A stretch of DNA of 64,000 nucleotides from Seriola aureovittata (taxonomy: Eukaryota; Chordata; Actinopteri; Carangiformes; Carangidae): NCBI RefSeq assembly GCF_021018895.1, contig NC_079373.1, positions 14,294,501-14,358,500 on the forward strand. Direction: 5' to 3'. Shown here piece by piece: positions 12,270 to 24,866 of the stretch (positions within the stretch are counted from its first letter, which is position 1; each line of letters starts with the position of its first letter). The notes below the pieces were generated by a model. The model did no database searches. It was not told the origin of the DNA and was given only the letters and a program-made list of their open reading frames with translations. Made by a program: the position numbers and the translations under genes.

Positions 12270-14732
12270 CTGTAAGATCAGTCAGACAATACCAATTTCC
12301 TTCAGACACACCTCATATATTTTGTTACTGCAATTTTGACATCCACAGCAGCTTTTATTATCAGCACATTTTTTCCTTCAGAGAGCAGCACCATGGAAAC
12401 AGCCCCTCAGAGTTTGTAATTGTCAAGGGGTTGATTCCACCTGCTAAACAGGGTGTGGCTCTTTCTACTGATGGTAAGCGATGACTTACCTATTTGTAAT
12501 GTACCATTGCAGAGATGTGTGGAGATTCAGAGAGCATCACTTATTTTGAAGAGATCTACATTTGGTGACCTGAGTGCTGAGGTAGCAGACACCCTTCAGC
12601 TGATAGGAAGTGTGGAGATGACTGAGGGCAGGATGATACAGGCCCACAGGACTATGACAAAGGTAAACACATGTTACACAACACAACACAAACAGCACAA
12701 GTATTGTTACAGGTTATCACTTGCAAATGTATATTAGAAATCTGAGTAGTAGTAACTGTCATCGAACATGGTGTTGTCCCCTGCCAAACTATTCTGGAGG
12801 GTTTAATAAAAGGCCAAGAGTCAGTGGGTGTGGCCACCTACACCAGTGAGAGGGTGGGAGGCTTGTTCAAAATACACACAAAGAGTCCCTGTCATATTGA
12901 GATGAGCTATTTCCGACATCTCTCTAAAGCACAGCGTTATCAGAGTCGCATGCTAATCTTGGAAGGGTGCAAGGTGCAGAGCCACCCTCCCTGGTGTAAA
13001 ATATCACACAGAGTGACTTTGTGTTTCCTCAGTCTGGATGGAGACTGACAGATGGGCAACACAACTTTGGAACGAGAATGGCAGTTTGCCAAGTACTGTC
13101 AATTAAAGGGACATTGACCCCAATTAGCGTGGCATGCCATTATGTCCTTTGAAACAAAAATGACATTCTTATGTCTTCCAGCGCACATGCATTTAATAAA
13201 CAGCAGCTTTTCAGTTCCTCCTCTAAGCTATTACTATTTTACTTGATTTTCAAATGAGAGTGTTTTTGTTTTTCACATACAGTATGACTGCACATGTTTG
13301 CCCTATGAGCTCACTTCTGCCACCCATCAAACATACTAAAATACACCAGTAAAGGGGGATTTCTTCATACTAGTAATGACATGCCTGTAAGTGAAGAAGG
13401 CTGGTTGCTATGTTGTTTTGTTATGGCATGTAAGTGCAGAGGGGTCCAAATATGACAGGGAACATCAGGGCTCACTCTCTCTACACCACATCCGAGTAGT
13501 AACCTTTCTGAAGTACCCTGACACAGAGCAGACCTGTCAAGTCATTTTTTTTCCTGTCATCATGACACCATCTGCTCAGCAACTGAGTAACTTTTTTTTC
13601 TTTCCAAAGGAAAACTGGCTCATGCAGTAAAAACCCCTCAAAACAAACATCGAGAACAATGACACACACACACACAGACTCCCACTTCACATTTCCCCCT
13701 TCCTCTGTAGTGCTCCTGAAAAAAAACACCTTCCATTACATCAACCTTAGCAACAGTGAAAACATCCATGAGACCAGATGGATATGTTCCAGATTACCGA
13801 GTGTTTTACTTTCCCTGGTGAGGAGGGAAACTTTCGCTCCCTCTGTCCCTGATTTAACAAAGTTCTCACATTGTAATCTTTACATCTTGTTATTTATGAT
13901 GATTTCAGAAATCACAGGCAGGTTTGTATCATGTCTGTTGTGTCACCATGGGAACTCTGTAATCATATACATGTGTTTGTAGTTAAAAATTTAGACTTTT
14001 CTGTTTTTTGTTAAATTATGTAACATTTTCTGATGTCATAGAGCTACGTAGTGATTGCTCATTCCTCTCATTTGATTGGACCAAACTAAATGTAAAGTTG
14101 AAAACAACTCAGCTGCGTCTTGAATTTGTTGAGTTAACCACTTCAGATTCCTTGGTTGCTGGTTTAGAGTACTTGTAATAAATCTAGCAGATCCCCCTTG
14201 TTGACCTGACACTCGGAGTGGTCAGCACAGGTGTTATCTAAACCTTGGACTGCTACAGTGGTTATTTTGGGATGTTTAGTGCATTCACGTGTTGCTAGGA
14301 AGTGTTTATTCCCCCCTGAGTATGAGTTGCACCTCTCATCTTCCACCAACCACTCACTGCCATTATTTTTATTTTTAATTTTAGTGCCTGGAAATCCAGA
14401 ATTGGATGTATGGGCCTCAGCACAAGAAGACAAAAGCTACACAAAAAGCTGTGGACATGCTGGCTCGGTAAATCTGCAGAACTAAATTGCCAATTGACAG
14501 GTTTTACTAAATGTTAGAATGATTTGACATTTGATTTGAAAAAAAAACAAAAAACAGATTTATGTAACAATTCAGCCCACGTTCCAGTGATGTAACCAAG
14601 TACTGTATGTTCTGCAGGGCACCGGCGGTGGCTGAGAGGCTACAGAGACAAGGTAGAAGAAAAACAAAACCTCATACATTTTCAGTTGCACCTTCAAGTG
14701 GCAATGATGGAAATTCCATGTCTGACTCTTGA
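5058..14732 (+). CDS. ttc23: Tetratricopeptide repeat protein 23
   Basis: Eleven exons in continuous phase: 5058-5098, 5354-5531, 6362-6485, 6684-6840, 6937-7062, 11261-11432, 11599-11704, 12103-12230, 12513-12662, 14385-14467 and 14618-14732. They give 459 aa, close to human TTC23 (about 447 aa, from memory). Family hallmarks include DLVRCVALTRLVYGDGHLKL near residue 80, then AKNLEEAESSFLEAE, the QYFEQSL/DDFCRFL block and CLEIQNWMYGPQHKKT near the end. TTC23 is a TPR protein linked to the EvC zone of primary cilia and Hedgehog signalling. The start at 5058 has a good Kozak context (ACAATGG) and joins in frame to exon 2 as LTE-SPESMG. A later ATG at 5322 would use a longer exon 2. Exon 4 ends in an AT-AC intron and exon 6 in a GC donor. 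The neighbour SYNM converges on its 3' end. Confidence 0.93.
6025..6215 (+). repeat. Interspersed repeat, copy 1 (TTC23 intron 2)
   Basis: This copy shares an 'aaaacccaaatatactcagtttac' type core (split here by the 20-base limit: 'aaaacccaaatat' then 'cagtttac') and an 'attaattgattatc' end with copies at about 33.9 and 46.2 kb. It matches a dispersed teleost repeat that I recall but cannot name. No coding potential. Confidence 0.6.
6841..6936 (+). other. ttc23: U12-type AT-AC intron of TTC23
   Basis: The intron starts ATATCCTTT, the exact minor-spliceosome donor consensus, and ends TTCCAC. A branch-site match GTCCTTGAC lies with its branch adenosine at 6925, 11 bases before the terminal AC. 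Removing these 96 bases joins phase-2 exon 4 (LLTAK) to exon 5 (NLEEAESS), restoring the TPR sequence conserved with mammalian TTC23. No GT-AG pair nearby preserves that alignment. Confidence 0.9.
7063..11260 (+). other. TTC23 intron 5
   Basis: A 4.2-kb intron with normal GT and AG ends. I see no additional exon, RNA gene or recognisable long repeat; open frames inside are short and unconserved in appearance. Confidence 0.6.
11433..11598 (+). other. ttc23: GC-AG intron of TTC23
   Basis: Exon 6 ends AAG followed by GCAAGT, a strong GC donor, and exon 7 starts after TGCTAG. The junction reads HLSK-AHAIS in phase 0. The only nearby GT, four bases on, would shift the frame. Confidence 0.88.
12231..12267 (+). 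repeat. (CA)n at the TTC23 exon 8 donor
   Basis: The donor after exon 8 is GTTATA, a weak match to GTAAGT, and it runs directly into about 16 CA repeats. The exon boundary is fixed by phase 0 and by the conserved junction NGQQE-RCVEIQ. Confidence 0.9.
12663..14384 (+). other. TTC23 intron 9
   Basis: A 1.7-kb intron. It contains short CA and T runs but no further exon or RNA gene that I can recognise. Confidence 0.6.
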
Positions 14733-14735
14733 AAT

Positions 14736-14739
<4 letters not shown>

Positions 14740-14769
<30 letters not shown>
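14740..14769 (+). repeat. Poly-T tract in TTC23 3' UTR
   Basis: About 30 T residues begin only seven bases after the stop codon, so the mRNA would carry a U-tract at the head of its 3' UTR. Confidence 0.9.
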
Positions 14770-14774
<5 letters not shown>

Positions 14775-15038
14775 TGTCACTTCAGTAACTTTGAGGGTTT
14801 GGACCAAGAACTTCTGACATTTGTGTTTTTCTGTAAATTAGATTATACAGGCAACACTGCTGAAAGTTAGTTTCTAATTACTCTTCTTATGATGATCTTT
14901 GAAGAAAAACTCACACTCAGAAAACATACCCACAATAGGTTTTAATTGTGTTAAGATATGAATCAATTTCCAAGTAAGGGCTGGAACCAATTTCAACCAA
15001 AGCAGTGACGTCATTTGTTCAGTAGAAATCATTATGTC

Positions 15039-15044
15039 AATAAA
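15039..15044 (+). terminator. Candidate TTC23 polyadenylation signal
   Basis: AATAAA lies about 307 bases after the stop codon and is followed by a GT-rich stretch (acgttgttggg). It is the first canonical hexamer downstream. A second AATAAA near 15363 is an alternative. Confidence 0.5.
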
Positions 15045-15049
15045 AGCAA

Positions 15050-17068
15050 CGTTGTTGGGCTATCCATGGTGACTAACACTTATTTAACACTGACTCACTG
15101 AACATTCTTTATACATCAATAGATTTTCTGAATGCTGATGTACACAGATTTGTTTACGCTATGAAATGGCACATGGTATCCAAATTGTACTGTGTACACA
15201 CCTAACAAAGATTCTGTTTTTTAAGTGCACTGATGTGTGACGTGTGTTTTTGCACAAAGTTTGCAGCTGAGAAAATGTATGGAAGTCTGCTGTATCTGGG
15301 CACTTCAAAGCAACAAATATTTTAAGAAGTTTTATTTTGTAGATTTCTAGCAATGAATATATTAATAAAAGCATGGCATTCACACTAAACATTGTAATTC
15401 TGCACATTGTTTCAACATGATAGTGCCAAAAAGCCAATCTGTGAAGACACTGCTCAGTGGTTGCAAAGTGTTCATTAGTATAGCCACTAAGACAAAATGT
15501 GTAAAATTTGTAACCAGGCCATAATCATAGTGAACTATTTCTGCCTCTGTAAGTAGTACACAACACAACAAACCCTAGTGAACACTCAATGCCACTAAGC
15601 TGATGATCCAAAAATAGTCACGGTCATGAACACACTCTTAAGTCAGAGTAAAGGTGAATTCCTCAAGCCAACACTGTGATAAAACAACAAATGTGGACAA
15701 GCAAAAGGTTCAGACACAACATACATCAAAAGCAGATGTGGATATATTTCCTTTAACAACACTATTGCTGCATCCTTAATTCATTCAGATTCTACTACTT
15801 CTTTTCGTTCTGTCATCTTACTGTTTGCTTTTCAAACAACAACAACCCTCCTTTGGAGTTCTAAATGGTAAAATGCACCATTTTGAATTCCCATCTCGAA
15901 TCACATGTTCAGAGCAAAATTATCCCCCATTGAAATTAAAAATGGTATTGACACATGTGAAGATAAACTTTTTACAAACATTTCTCACATTGATTACATT
16001 GATAATGTAATGCCACATGTGGTTGGGCAGTACTTCTTTCTGATTATTCAAAATGTGTACTATGCCATTTAGTTGTGAGTAAAGTTAAATAATCTGACAA
16101 TACTTAACTTTGTGAGCTAGGGTTATCAGCCACTTTTAAGTGCCACATTTACTTGCTCTACACCTTGACTTCAGCTTTCAAAACTTGCAAAATTTCATGA
16201 GACAAATTACCATCTTTTTCTTCACTCTTACTATACTGTCAGCTACAATCTTAACTATATTCTGTACACACTAGTGACTACTCCTTAAAATAAACCACTG
16301 TGTTCCACGATGCAGTATATAAGCTTCTAATATCATTCCCTTTGGTAGCAGTGCCCGAGACAAAAGAAAAATGAATAAGGTCCAGTCTGCAAAAGGTGCA
16401 CAGCACCTCATTACTCCAACTTTCAAATGTTAGTCTGCACTAAATCTTGACCACTTAGACTTAACATTATGATGTGTTTGTTGGATTGATGGTGAGCTGT
16501 AAACTGCAGAACAGGCTGTTTAAGCTGAACAGCACAGGTTAGTACAAAAATAGAGAAATCTACAGAGTAAACAAAACAGTTTGAAGATAAACTGCAAGCT
16601 ATAAAAGGATTACACATAACTGCGCAACACTCCATCAGTATTAACTACCATAAGAAATTGCTACAATTTATATATGTTATAATCCTAATTTAAGATTGCT
16701 CATATTAGTAAGCATTAAGTATTTTTAATAGTAATGCTGCCGCAATGAATACCATAAAATATGTATTAATTTGGTAATTTTAACTACATAACAGAATTTA
16801 ACTTGAATCATGAAATGCAGTTAGGTAAACCAAGTTTTAACACACTGTTATTAGGTACAGTAAAACAGCATACCAAAATCAAATAGATATATAATGTTTT
16901 ACTGCAAAAATTAATGCATTATAACTCTGCCATTATTACTGTGTCTGCAATCAGCATTAATGCCATATATGATTAACTGCTGCATCAAAACAACCTCTGT
17001 ATGTGCACTTCAGCAAGGGATACACTGGCAAGCCCTGGGTCTTAAAATATTTCTGACTGAATTCTTCC
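15050..17068. other. Convergent spacer and SYNM 3' UTR
   Basis: No coding sequence. TTC23 and SYNM transcribe toward each other here. Several TTTATT hexamers (AATAAA on the minus strand, for example near 15330) could end the SYNM transcript, so much of this AT-rich stretch may be its 3' UTR. I cannot place the end. Confidence 0.5.
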
Positions 17069-20000
17069 TTAGTCATCTGTAGGGCTTTCAAGGTAAATTG
17101 TTGCAACTTTTTTCTCTTGAGAAATCTTCACTGGGGCCTCCAGGGTTTGAGATTGCAGCTCTTGCTCTGGAGATGCCTCAGAATGGCTGCTCTGTACATC
17201 CATCTGGAATGTGAAGGACTTCTCTGAAGGCCCAAGTTTTATATGTTTCTCGGTGATTTCAGACACAGATTCTCTTAGGTGTGTGAAGCCTTCGATCTCT
17301 TCACCATGAGCAACATCCTCTTCTTTGGTGACTCTGAAGCTGTACCCTCCTCCTGCCCCGCCCTGGAAGGTTTTCTCAAGCCCTAGGTTAGAAGATCTGA
17401 GAGCTGCCATGATCTGCTCTTCAGACAGATCATCTTCTGCCTCCAGCAGCCCAGAGTCTTCCAGAGTTTGAGAGACATTTAGCTCAGCAACTATAGTCAT
17501 GGTTCCATTGTCATTTGACTGCTGCACTTTTTTGACATCGACAGCCACGTTCTGTGGACTTTCACTGCTCACTTTTGAGAGGAAAGCCAATTCCTCCCTC
17601 AGTGGACCTGAAACTGAGCTTTGTAGCTGTTCTAGAGCTCCCTTCAGCTGCTCTTTGGGCTCCAAAGAGTCCTCTCTCAGGAACTCGAGAACAGACTCCT
17701 GCACTACTGGGGAGACACGAACCTCTTCTTCAAGGATGCAATCTGGAAAGCTCTCTTTGACAAAGGAGTGATCATCTGCCATGAACTTGTATTCGTCACT
17801 TTCCTCTACAATCACGCTCTTCAGTGGAAGACTTTCATCTTGATAATACCTCTCATCTGACAGGTCATCTAGAACGCCATAATGGCCATACGAGGTGATG
17901 CCACCACCCTCCTCGGCTTCAGAGAGATTATCATCTGGTGTTGAGACATAATACTCATGAGGCTCTTGTTCATGGGAGAAATATGAAGATTCATTCTGTC
18001 TAGAGACCTCTTCAACGTGGACAGATCTACCCTTGGAATAATCTGTGCCTGTCATGGAAGATTTCATGGCATCATCATCACTCCTCTGAACATGAGCGTC
18101 ATGAGGGACATTTTCTAGCTCCTCAATTTGGAAATATGTTGAGGAGGGCTCATAAAAAGTAGATCTGGACTTCTGTTCAACCTCAAGCTCCTCATCACTG
18201 AAAGAGTCAACCGGTTCCTCAATGATTTCCACATTGACAGACCTATTTTGCAGGTTCTCTGCTCCCTGCAGGTCACTTAGTAGATTCTTAATCATGCTTC
18301 CTGTTGCTGTGTCCTTGATGTCCTGCAGTGACACCTTCTTCACACCTTGGCTCAGAAGTTCATCCAGGGCAAAGTCTTCAGAAATATCCAGCTCTTCCTC
18401 CACTTTGGACTCCAGCACGATCTGTGTTTTAGTCGTGCCATCGTCCTGCTGAGTTTTCTCCACATGATATCTGACCTTGGATTCTCCTGATGAGCAAACC
18501 TTTGCTTCCAAACCTGCTGGTTTCATCACTTTCTCAATGATCTCCTCCACAGACACAGAGTCTAATATCTTCTTCTCACTTGGCCCTACCGTAGACTCTG
18601 TTCTCCCTTTGTCTTTGAACTCACTGTCATAAAGATTATCTACCTCTGTTTCATCTGACAGTAGCTTTTTGCTTTCTGTCTCCATTTTCGCGCTCAGGCT
18701 CATCATTGGTGGTGACACCACTCTCACTGATTTGGTCTCGGCAGTGGAGGACATGATGGGACTGATTTTGTTCTCTACCTGAGAGACCTGTTTGATTTTC
18801 ACAGTTTTCTCCTCTACTGTTGTTTTCCGCACAACCTCACTCGCGTGGGTTTCCCTCTGGCCTGTTTGTTTATCTTTGGCAGCAGCTGTGGCAGTGGTAG
18901 TAGCAGGGGCAGAAGTGGCAGCCCGAGCTTTGGCGAATGAAATCATGTCCCTTCTGGATTCAGGACTCTGATAACGAGCTCTGCCTGCAACTGAAATGGG
19001 AATGACCCTGGAGGGACTTATGGACCCAGAGGGAGGCACGGGAGATCTTCTCAGGCTTGACGTCGGTGGCGTGTACCGGATGTCCATATGTTGTCTGGTG
19101 GTTAAGGTGGAAGCTCTTGGTGTGTAGGGTTTGGCTGGCATCTTGATATCTAAGGCAGAGACGTAATTAGCATAAATAATTACTTGATTTGTTGATATTT
19201 CCTATTTAGTCAAATCTCTTGACGCTTCAAACTAATGAATTTTTTAGTGTAGCTTAATTTCTGAACATATTTTCATATATTCGGGTAGATATTAACTCTA
19301 GTTTTAAAGTGTTTTCTTGTGATCAGTATTCAGTACAGTTCAATACAGTACCTATTATTCTTTCTCTTTGATGCTGATTCACTCTCCTATGAGCATCTTG
19401 CAGACCCACTCTCTCACCCTCCAGGAGAGCCCTGAACAAAGAAGAAACAAAATACTTAGACAAAAGCAAATAGGTCATTATAAATAATTGCTTTTTCCCC
19501 TATTTTAATCAAATTATGTTTCACAAATAAAATTCAAATATAAATACCTCAAAAGGCGATGTACATCATTCAGCTCTGCCATCTCAACTCGCTCAAACTA
19601 AACGCAACAGGCTTACAAGACAGTATGAACCCAGGACCTGGCCATATAGGGTAGTAATCATTGAAAACATAACAAGCCACTGTCGTGTAATAAGGACCCT
19701 ATAGTCACTTGCTTAGACAGCTCACCTCTCCTTGGCCATGCTTCATCAAACACACAAAAAGGAAAGCAAAGTCCATCAAAAAGGAACAACCTCTCCCGAG
19801 AGTGTCTTCCGAAAGACTGACCTAAAAATAACAGCTACAATGCGGAGCTGTCCACACTTCACAGTGAATCCCAAAGCAAAAGCTGACTCGTGACATATAC
19901 AGAAACACATGCCACTGACACGTCTCTGAGAAAACATTCTGCCTATTCCAAAAATTCAAAACAAACCAGATGTGCCAGTGGAGAATCTGCCATATAGAGA

Positions 20001-22704
20001 CAAACCGGATTAGACAGTCTTCTAAAGAACTTCCTTGGACTTTGCTTAATATTAATAAAATGTTGGTCAACCTTAACCACTATTATGCCGTAGACTGTTT
20101 AGATCTCCTGGCAAATGAGGTAGGATTTTATAATGTTATGATGTTACAACAAGTAACTGAAGAAAAAACAACTAGATATAACCTTTGAATGTGAAAATAC
20201 CGTATGTTTATTGACTGCTTTATAAATAACTTCTTTCAGTAAAAATAGTCTGTTAGTATGTGACCATGTGTGATCTGGCTATGTTAGGCGCATGAAAACA
20301 AGACATGCCATGTTATTACAAGATATGAAATGCCAAATATAATTTGTCTTGCTTCGTAGACACTTAAGACAAACCACAGAGAAAGTTTTAAACAACTCTG
20401 TTAAACAAGGATGTGCTGTATTTATAAGATAGTAAATGTGGGCTGCTACTTTTCAATTTATCTGCCTGAGGCACAAGTGTTCAGATCAGAACACTTAGTG
20501 CCAAGACCAACAAGAAGCAGGCTGGTGATTTGTTCCGATGCATTTGATGAAATAACTAATTAAGCTAAGAGCACTTGAGGCAGCGATGGCTGGACAATAA
20601 TCTCTTGTTGAAAGCATGCAAATGTCACAGGAAAAAGAGGATGTATTGTACCTTTAAAAACTCATTCGTAATGTCTGTGCTATTCCCTAAGACAAATCAA
20701 AATGACTGCTGGGCATATTCTACCCAAGGCGATAATTGATTCAAGTCTGTTTTGACTGGACAACTGACAAAATGAATCAGCTCGTCACCTGTAGGCAGCC
20801 ACCTCCATACCCAGATCCATCTTAACCTGGAGAAGGTGCTGATGTTCTCGCATCTTTTCTGCTATGGTGTCAGCCATCTTGTTCCTCTCGTGCTCCAGCT
20901 GCTCAATAATCATCTGGAGGAGAGAAAAAAAAAAAGCACAGAAAAAAAACAAACAAGACATTTTCACTTTGCACATAGTTTAATTTTACAAGTCTATGGT
21001 CTGTCCATTGGGTATTATAATTTTTTTTGTATATCCCGGCAGTTTAACTGAAAATACTAATAATCATTTGGCTTCCTTGTTAACCATAGAGTGTCTAACC
21101 ACTTTTTTATTTTACTGCCGCCTGCAGTGTTGTTAATTACGTAAATCTGTTTTCCAATAACATCTGACATCTTAAAGCAAACGTCATGCTCAATTCAAAA
21201 TTTTAACCTGGGCTTAAACTGTGAGAACTGTGCCTTTGTTACAATACTGAAGGCAGCACTACAGTGTAGAGCCAGTGTGGTCATTTGTAACTGGCTGACC
21301 TGCTTGGAGCTCCATCTTTAGGAGGCTAATAAGGATTTGTCAGTCTGACAGCTAATTGGTTTAAGTGGCTGGTGTAATCTAGCAGCAACAAAGTCCTGCA
21401 GAGGTAGTGTGTAGTTCAGCTACTGAAGCTATTCAATCCTTTTATACTGAGGTCAAATGTTGCACACAAGATCCATGCTTTCAACAGTTATGGGAACACA
21501 AACTTGTCAGGCACCACTTTAACGCTGGTAATGTCATTATGTGTTGAGGTAGGGAGAGTTACATTAATTTTAGAGCCAGCATCCACTGCTTTTAGCACAG
21601 AGTGAGATTAGTTAGAGGATGTCCCACATCATAGCTATTCCTGTATTAAGTTTCAGCCTAGATGTGTGATGATATAATAATTATTTGGGCTGACAGCTGC
21701 AGCTCCCTCAGTGCCTTTAAAGACAGTGGGTGTGGCACGGACAACTGGGGGTAGCCGCTCCCATCGCCCAGTGGGATCAACGGGGGATTACTCTGTGTTT
21801 TTCTAAAAAAATTTATTTAAATGCTGAACAGCTAAACAGATCGAATAGCCTCTGGTTTCACTTGAGTCTTTTGAAATATTAATATGGGCTCTCTTTGTCC
21901 TCTCACCTGATATTCACCGAAGTCCACACGGAATTTTTCCTGCATATGCATCAGCTGTTCTTCAAGACGCATCTGAATGTGGCCTTGTTTTTCCGCCTCT
22001 GTGCGTAATTTGTCCAACTCTGAGGCGTACAGCATCTTCTCCCTCTGCAGCTCACTCAGCATCGCCTGGTCCGCTTTAATCGACTGCTCCATCTCTTCCA
22101 CTTTGCGCTGGTACATTTCAAAAGTCTCAATCCACCCTTCGGACATACCTCGGGCATACTCTTGCACCTCTTCCATGGAGGCCACCGGAGGCCCGCGATA
22201 AGTTTGCGTGATGATGGGCACCACCCGGGCCTCCACCTGACGCCTGAAGTGGTCAATTTCTTGCCTGTGTGCATCCTCTAAGCATTTATACTCGGCCTCG
22301 AGTTGAAATAAACGCTGCTCGAGTTCACTGTTGGTCTTGTGAGCGTGGTGAAGCTCCTTCTCGCAGCCCTTCAGCTCGCCACTGATGTCCCTGCACACAC
22401 CAGTCTGCTCGCTGCACAGAGACTGGACCATCTGCAACTCCCGCCATAGCTTCTCCCTCTCCATCTCAGCCTGGGACTTCTCCAACGACAGCTGTCCCAC
22501 CATTCTCCTCATGTCCCGTATCTCAGCCTTGTACTTCGGCTCCCATTCCGCCGTCTTCGTTTGCCTGAGTTTATTTATTTCAGTGATCAGATGCGCATTT
22601 TCCTGCTCTAGCTGCTTCGTCCTGGAGAGATACTGGGAAAGTCTGCTGTTGAGCTCCTGTAGCTGGTGTTTTTCGTTCTCAAAAGTTTTCTTGAAAGGCA
22701 ACAT
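17069..22704 (-). CDS. synm: Synemin, intermediate filament protein
   Basis: Four minus-strand exons, 21907-22704, 20789-20913, 19352-19431 and 17069-19149, splice in phase to 1027 aa. Residues 1-300 form an intermediate-filament rod. The helix-initiation motif is ELNSRLSQYLSRTKQLEQEN, and the helix-termination motif ends LLQVKMDLGMEVAAYR then ALLEGE across the exon 2/3 junction. The head is very short (about 14 residues), as in mammalian synemin. The last exon encodes a long acidic Ser/Glu-rich tail with synemin-type blocks such as EEIIEKVMKPAGL, TTKTQIVLESKVEEELD and RSVNVEIIEEPVD. Synemin co-polymerises with desmin or vimentin and links filaments to costameres. The tail is shorter than in the human alpha form (about 1565 aa, from memory). 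The start is the ATG at 22704; the upstream TTG is not used. Synteny separates it from nestin. Confidence 0.95.
19432..20788 (-). other. SYNM intron 2
   Basis: A 1357-base GT-AG intron separating the two halves of the helix-termination motif. No further coding sequence recognised. Confidence 0.6.
20914..21906 (-). other. SYNM intron 1
   Basis: A 993-base intron with standard GT-AG ends in minus orientation. I see nothing notable in it. Confidence 0.6.
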
Positions 22705-23562
22705 TTTGGCATCTAACAATAAAAAGGACAGTTTAAAGATTGTCCAGTCTGTATTAGGCTAATTTAGGAGACGGGCTGGCCGGTGTCATATGCGAATGCG
22801 TCTGTGGGCCCAACTGCGCTGTAATTTGCGATCAGTGCCCTTTGACAAGTGCAGGAGGAGGAGGGCGTGTCCTGCCTCACAGGATCGTCCCAGCGCGCCC
22901 GTGTCCCTGGCAGATGTTATGCTGCATTTAGGTGCTGTCTGAAATATTACAATTCAGAGATCTCAGTACCTAAAGATGTGGTAAACACAACTATGAGACT
23001 GAACTAAAAATTAAACCTAAGTGATGAAAATATATCTTGCAGTGAAATGATGGATCTAGCCAAACTGATTGTCTTATGTAGTTGCTATTTTAACAGAAAT
23101 GTTATCTAAATATATTGTATGCTGTGTTTATATTAATTTATAATAGTTTTTGTTTTAATAGAGATACTAAATAAAGTAACACGCCTGTCCCAACCAACAC
23201 CCCTGCCAATATCAATGTTTTTTCAGAAATTGTTATTTTAATAATCAAGTATAATAAGTATCGAGTAAATATATGAATAAATGGTAAGAAGGGCGTGAAA
23301 ATGAAACGGCAGTTCAATCTGATCATCAGGCTACTTAGATTGTGACGAAATGTTTAAGACCTTTAAATTGGATAACGAATTTACCGCAGGCGCCTGAATG
23401 CACCACTTCCACACTGGGCTACCATATTTATTTGCCGGGGAATAGCTCCTCCAGGTGGACAAAAGGTGAGCTGCAAGATCTGAGCTTGTTTTTCAGTGTC
23501 CTGGCATTAAACGTGTAACAACCATCTGTCCTCACTGAAATCAGGGTAAACTTTACCCCGTC
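22705..23562. promoter_or_regulatory. Divergent spacer between SYNM and PGPEP1L
   Basis: The two start codons are 858 bases apart and face away from each other. The SYNM-proximal 22770-22920 is GC- and CpG-rich, whereas the middle is AT-rich. Both promoters must lie here unless upstream non-coding exons exist. I could not identify a TATA box with confidence. Confidence 0.5.
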
Positions 23563-24866
23563 ATGAGTGGAAGCGAAGCTGTGGTCGTCACTGGTAAAAA
23601 AACAAAACAAATCAAAACAAGCGTTTTCCCATGAACATACGCACTCTACCCGCATTTATTTTCAGGTGCGATTTCTAATCTTCTTTAGGGTTTGGACCTT
23701 TTCGACAGTTCTTGGTGAACCCGAGCTGGAAAGCAGCCCAGGTAATGTTTAGGAACAAAACACCGATCGATGCTGAAAGTCCATTGTAACAAAATATATG
23801 TAATAATATTTGGATTATTATAGGGGCTGAAGCTGGTCGGACTGGGAGAGCGGATTGATGTTCATATCAAGGAGGTGCCAGTGACTTATATTAAGACTCA
23901 ACAAATCATTGCTGACATTTGGCAGACTTTAAACCCAAAGGTAAAATATAGTGTTGAAGTCAAGACAAGGGCTGTAGCCATTTGATTTTAAATATTGACT
24001 GTTAAACTATTAATTATCTTCAGAATATTTTATTATTTCCTTTTACTGTTCAATTATAGTGCTTTTTTTATTTCCCAAAATATAGGTCTATATGCTGTGT
24101 CATAGACTAATTCATTTAAATAAGTGGTTAAATGATCTTTAATTCATAAATTTATTTATTAACCTAATTTAAATGTATTGTGTCCAAAAACACCAGAACC
24201 AAACCATAAATATCCACAACCTGTCCTATTTCTAAACTGTAACCTTTGTTAAAACCCTTAAATTACTGTTAAAAAAAAGAAAAAAAGAAAGAAAAAAGAA
24301 TAAAGAAAAAAACTACAGAAGATGCCCAAAAGCCCATAAATGCACTCTGGTGATGACAGTATTAATATTTCACTTTGTGTTTGTGTGTGTCCCAGTTTGC
24401 AGTACATCTGGGCATAGCCAGAGGATCCAGTGTCATCATTTTGGAGCAAATAGGGAAGAACAGTGGATACAGAGACAAAGATGTGTGCGGTTTCTGTCCT
24501 GCAAATCACTGCTGCATGGAAGGAGGACCAGAGAAACTCTGCTCGGTCATTAACATGAGGGCTGTTTCCAAACAGTTCAAAGAAGCAGGGGCGGATGTCA
24601 TTTATTCAAGAGATGCTGGCAGGTGGGCATCTGCTTCTGCTGTGTGTAGATTCTCAAAACTATGAAATCATGCTTTCTGTCTTTTTCTCAGGTACCTGTG
24701 TGACTTTGCTTATTACTGCTCACTGTATCACGGGCAGGGGAGGGCAGCCCTCATCCACATACCCACATCTGGCAGCCTGGCCTCTGCTGACAGTGTGGTA
24801 CCTCTGCTGCAGACCCTCATTCAGACCATGCTCGACCAGCTAGGCGACCCTTCAGAAACAGCATGA
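23563..24866 (+). CDS. pgpep1l: Pyroglutamyl-peptidase I-like protein (peptidase C15)
   Basis: Five exons, 23563-23593, 23689-23741, 23824-23940, 24396-24622 and 24692-24866, join in phase to 200 aa. It is a peptidase C15 family member; the family removes N-terminal pyroglutamate from peptides in the cytosol. The N-terminal VVVTGFGPF and VNPSW motifs are present. The catalytic Glu is expected in VIILEQIG, the Cys in RYLCDFAYY (about residue 146) and the His in ALIHIP (about residue 165). A full triad therefore appears retained. The CGFCPANHCCMEGGPE segment matches the conserved Cys-rich loop. The first three introns are small (95, 82 and 455 bases). Naming it PGPEP1L and not PGPEP1 rests on its place between SYNM and IGF1R. 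Confidence 0.93.

Noticed and set aside
14653..14685. A 33-base GT...AG 'intron' in the last TTC23 exon
   Set aside because: It is too short for a vertebrate intron and is a multiple of three with no stop, so it is read as coding sequence.
17499..18452. Plus-strand open frames across the synemin tail exon
   Set aside because: Shadows of the long synemin frame on the other strand.
22705..22719. Synemin starting at the upstream TTG at 22719
   Set aside because: Vertebrate genes start at ATG. The ATG at 22704 gives MLPFKKTF, comparable to the mammalian MLSWRLQ start.
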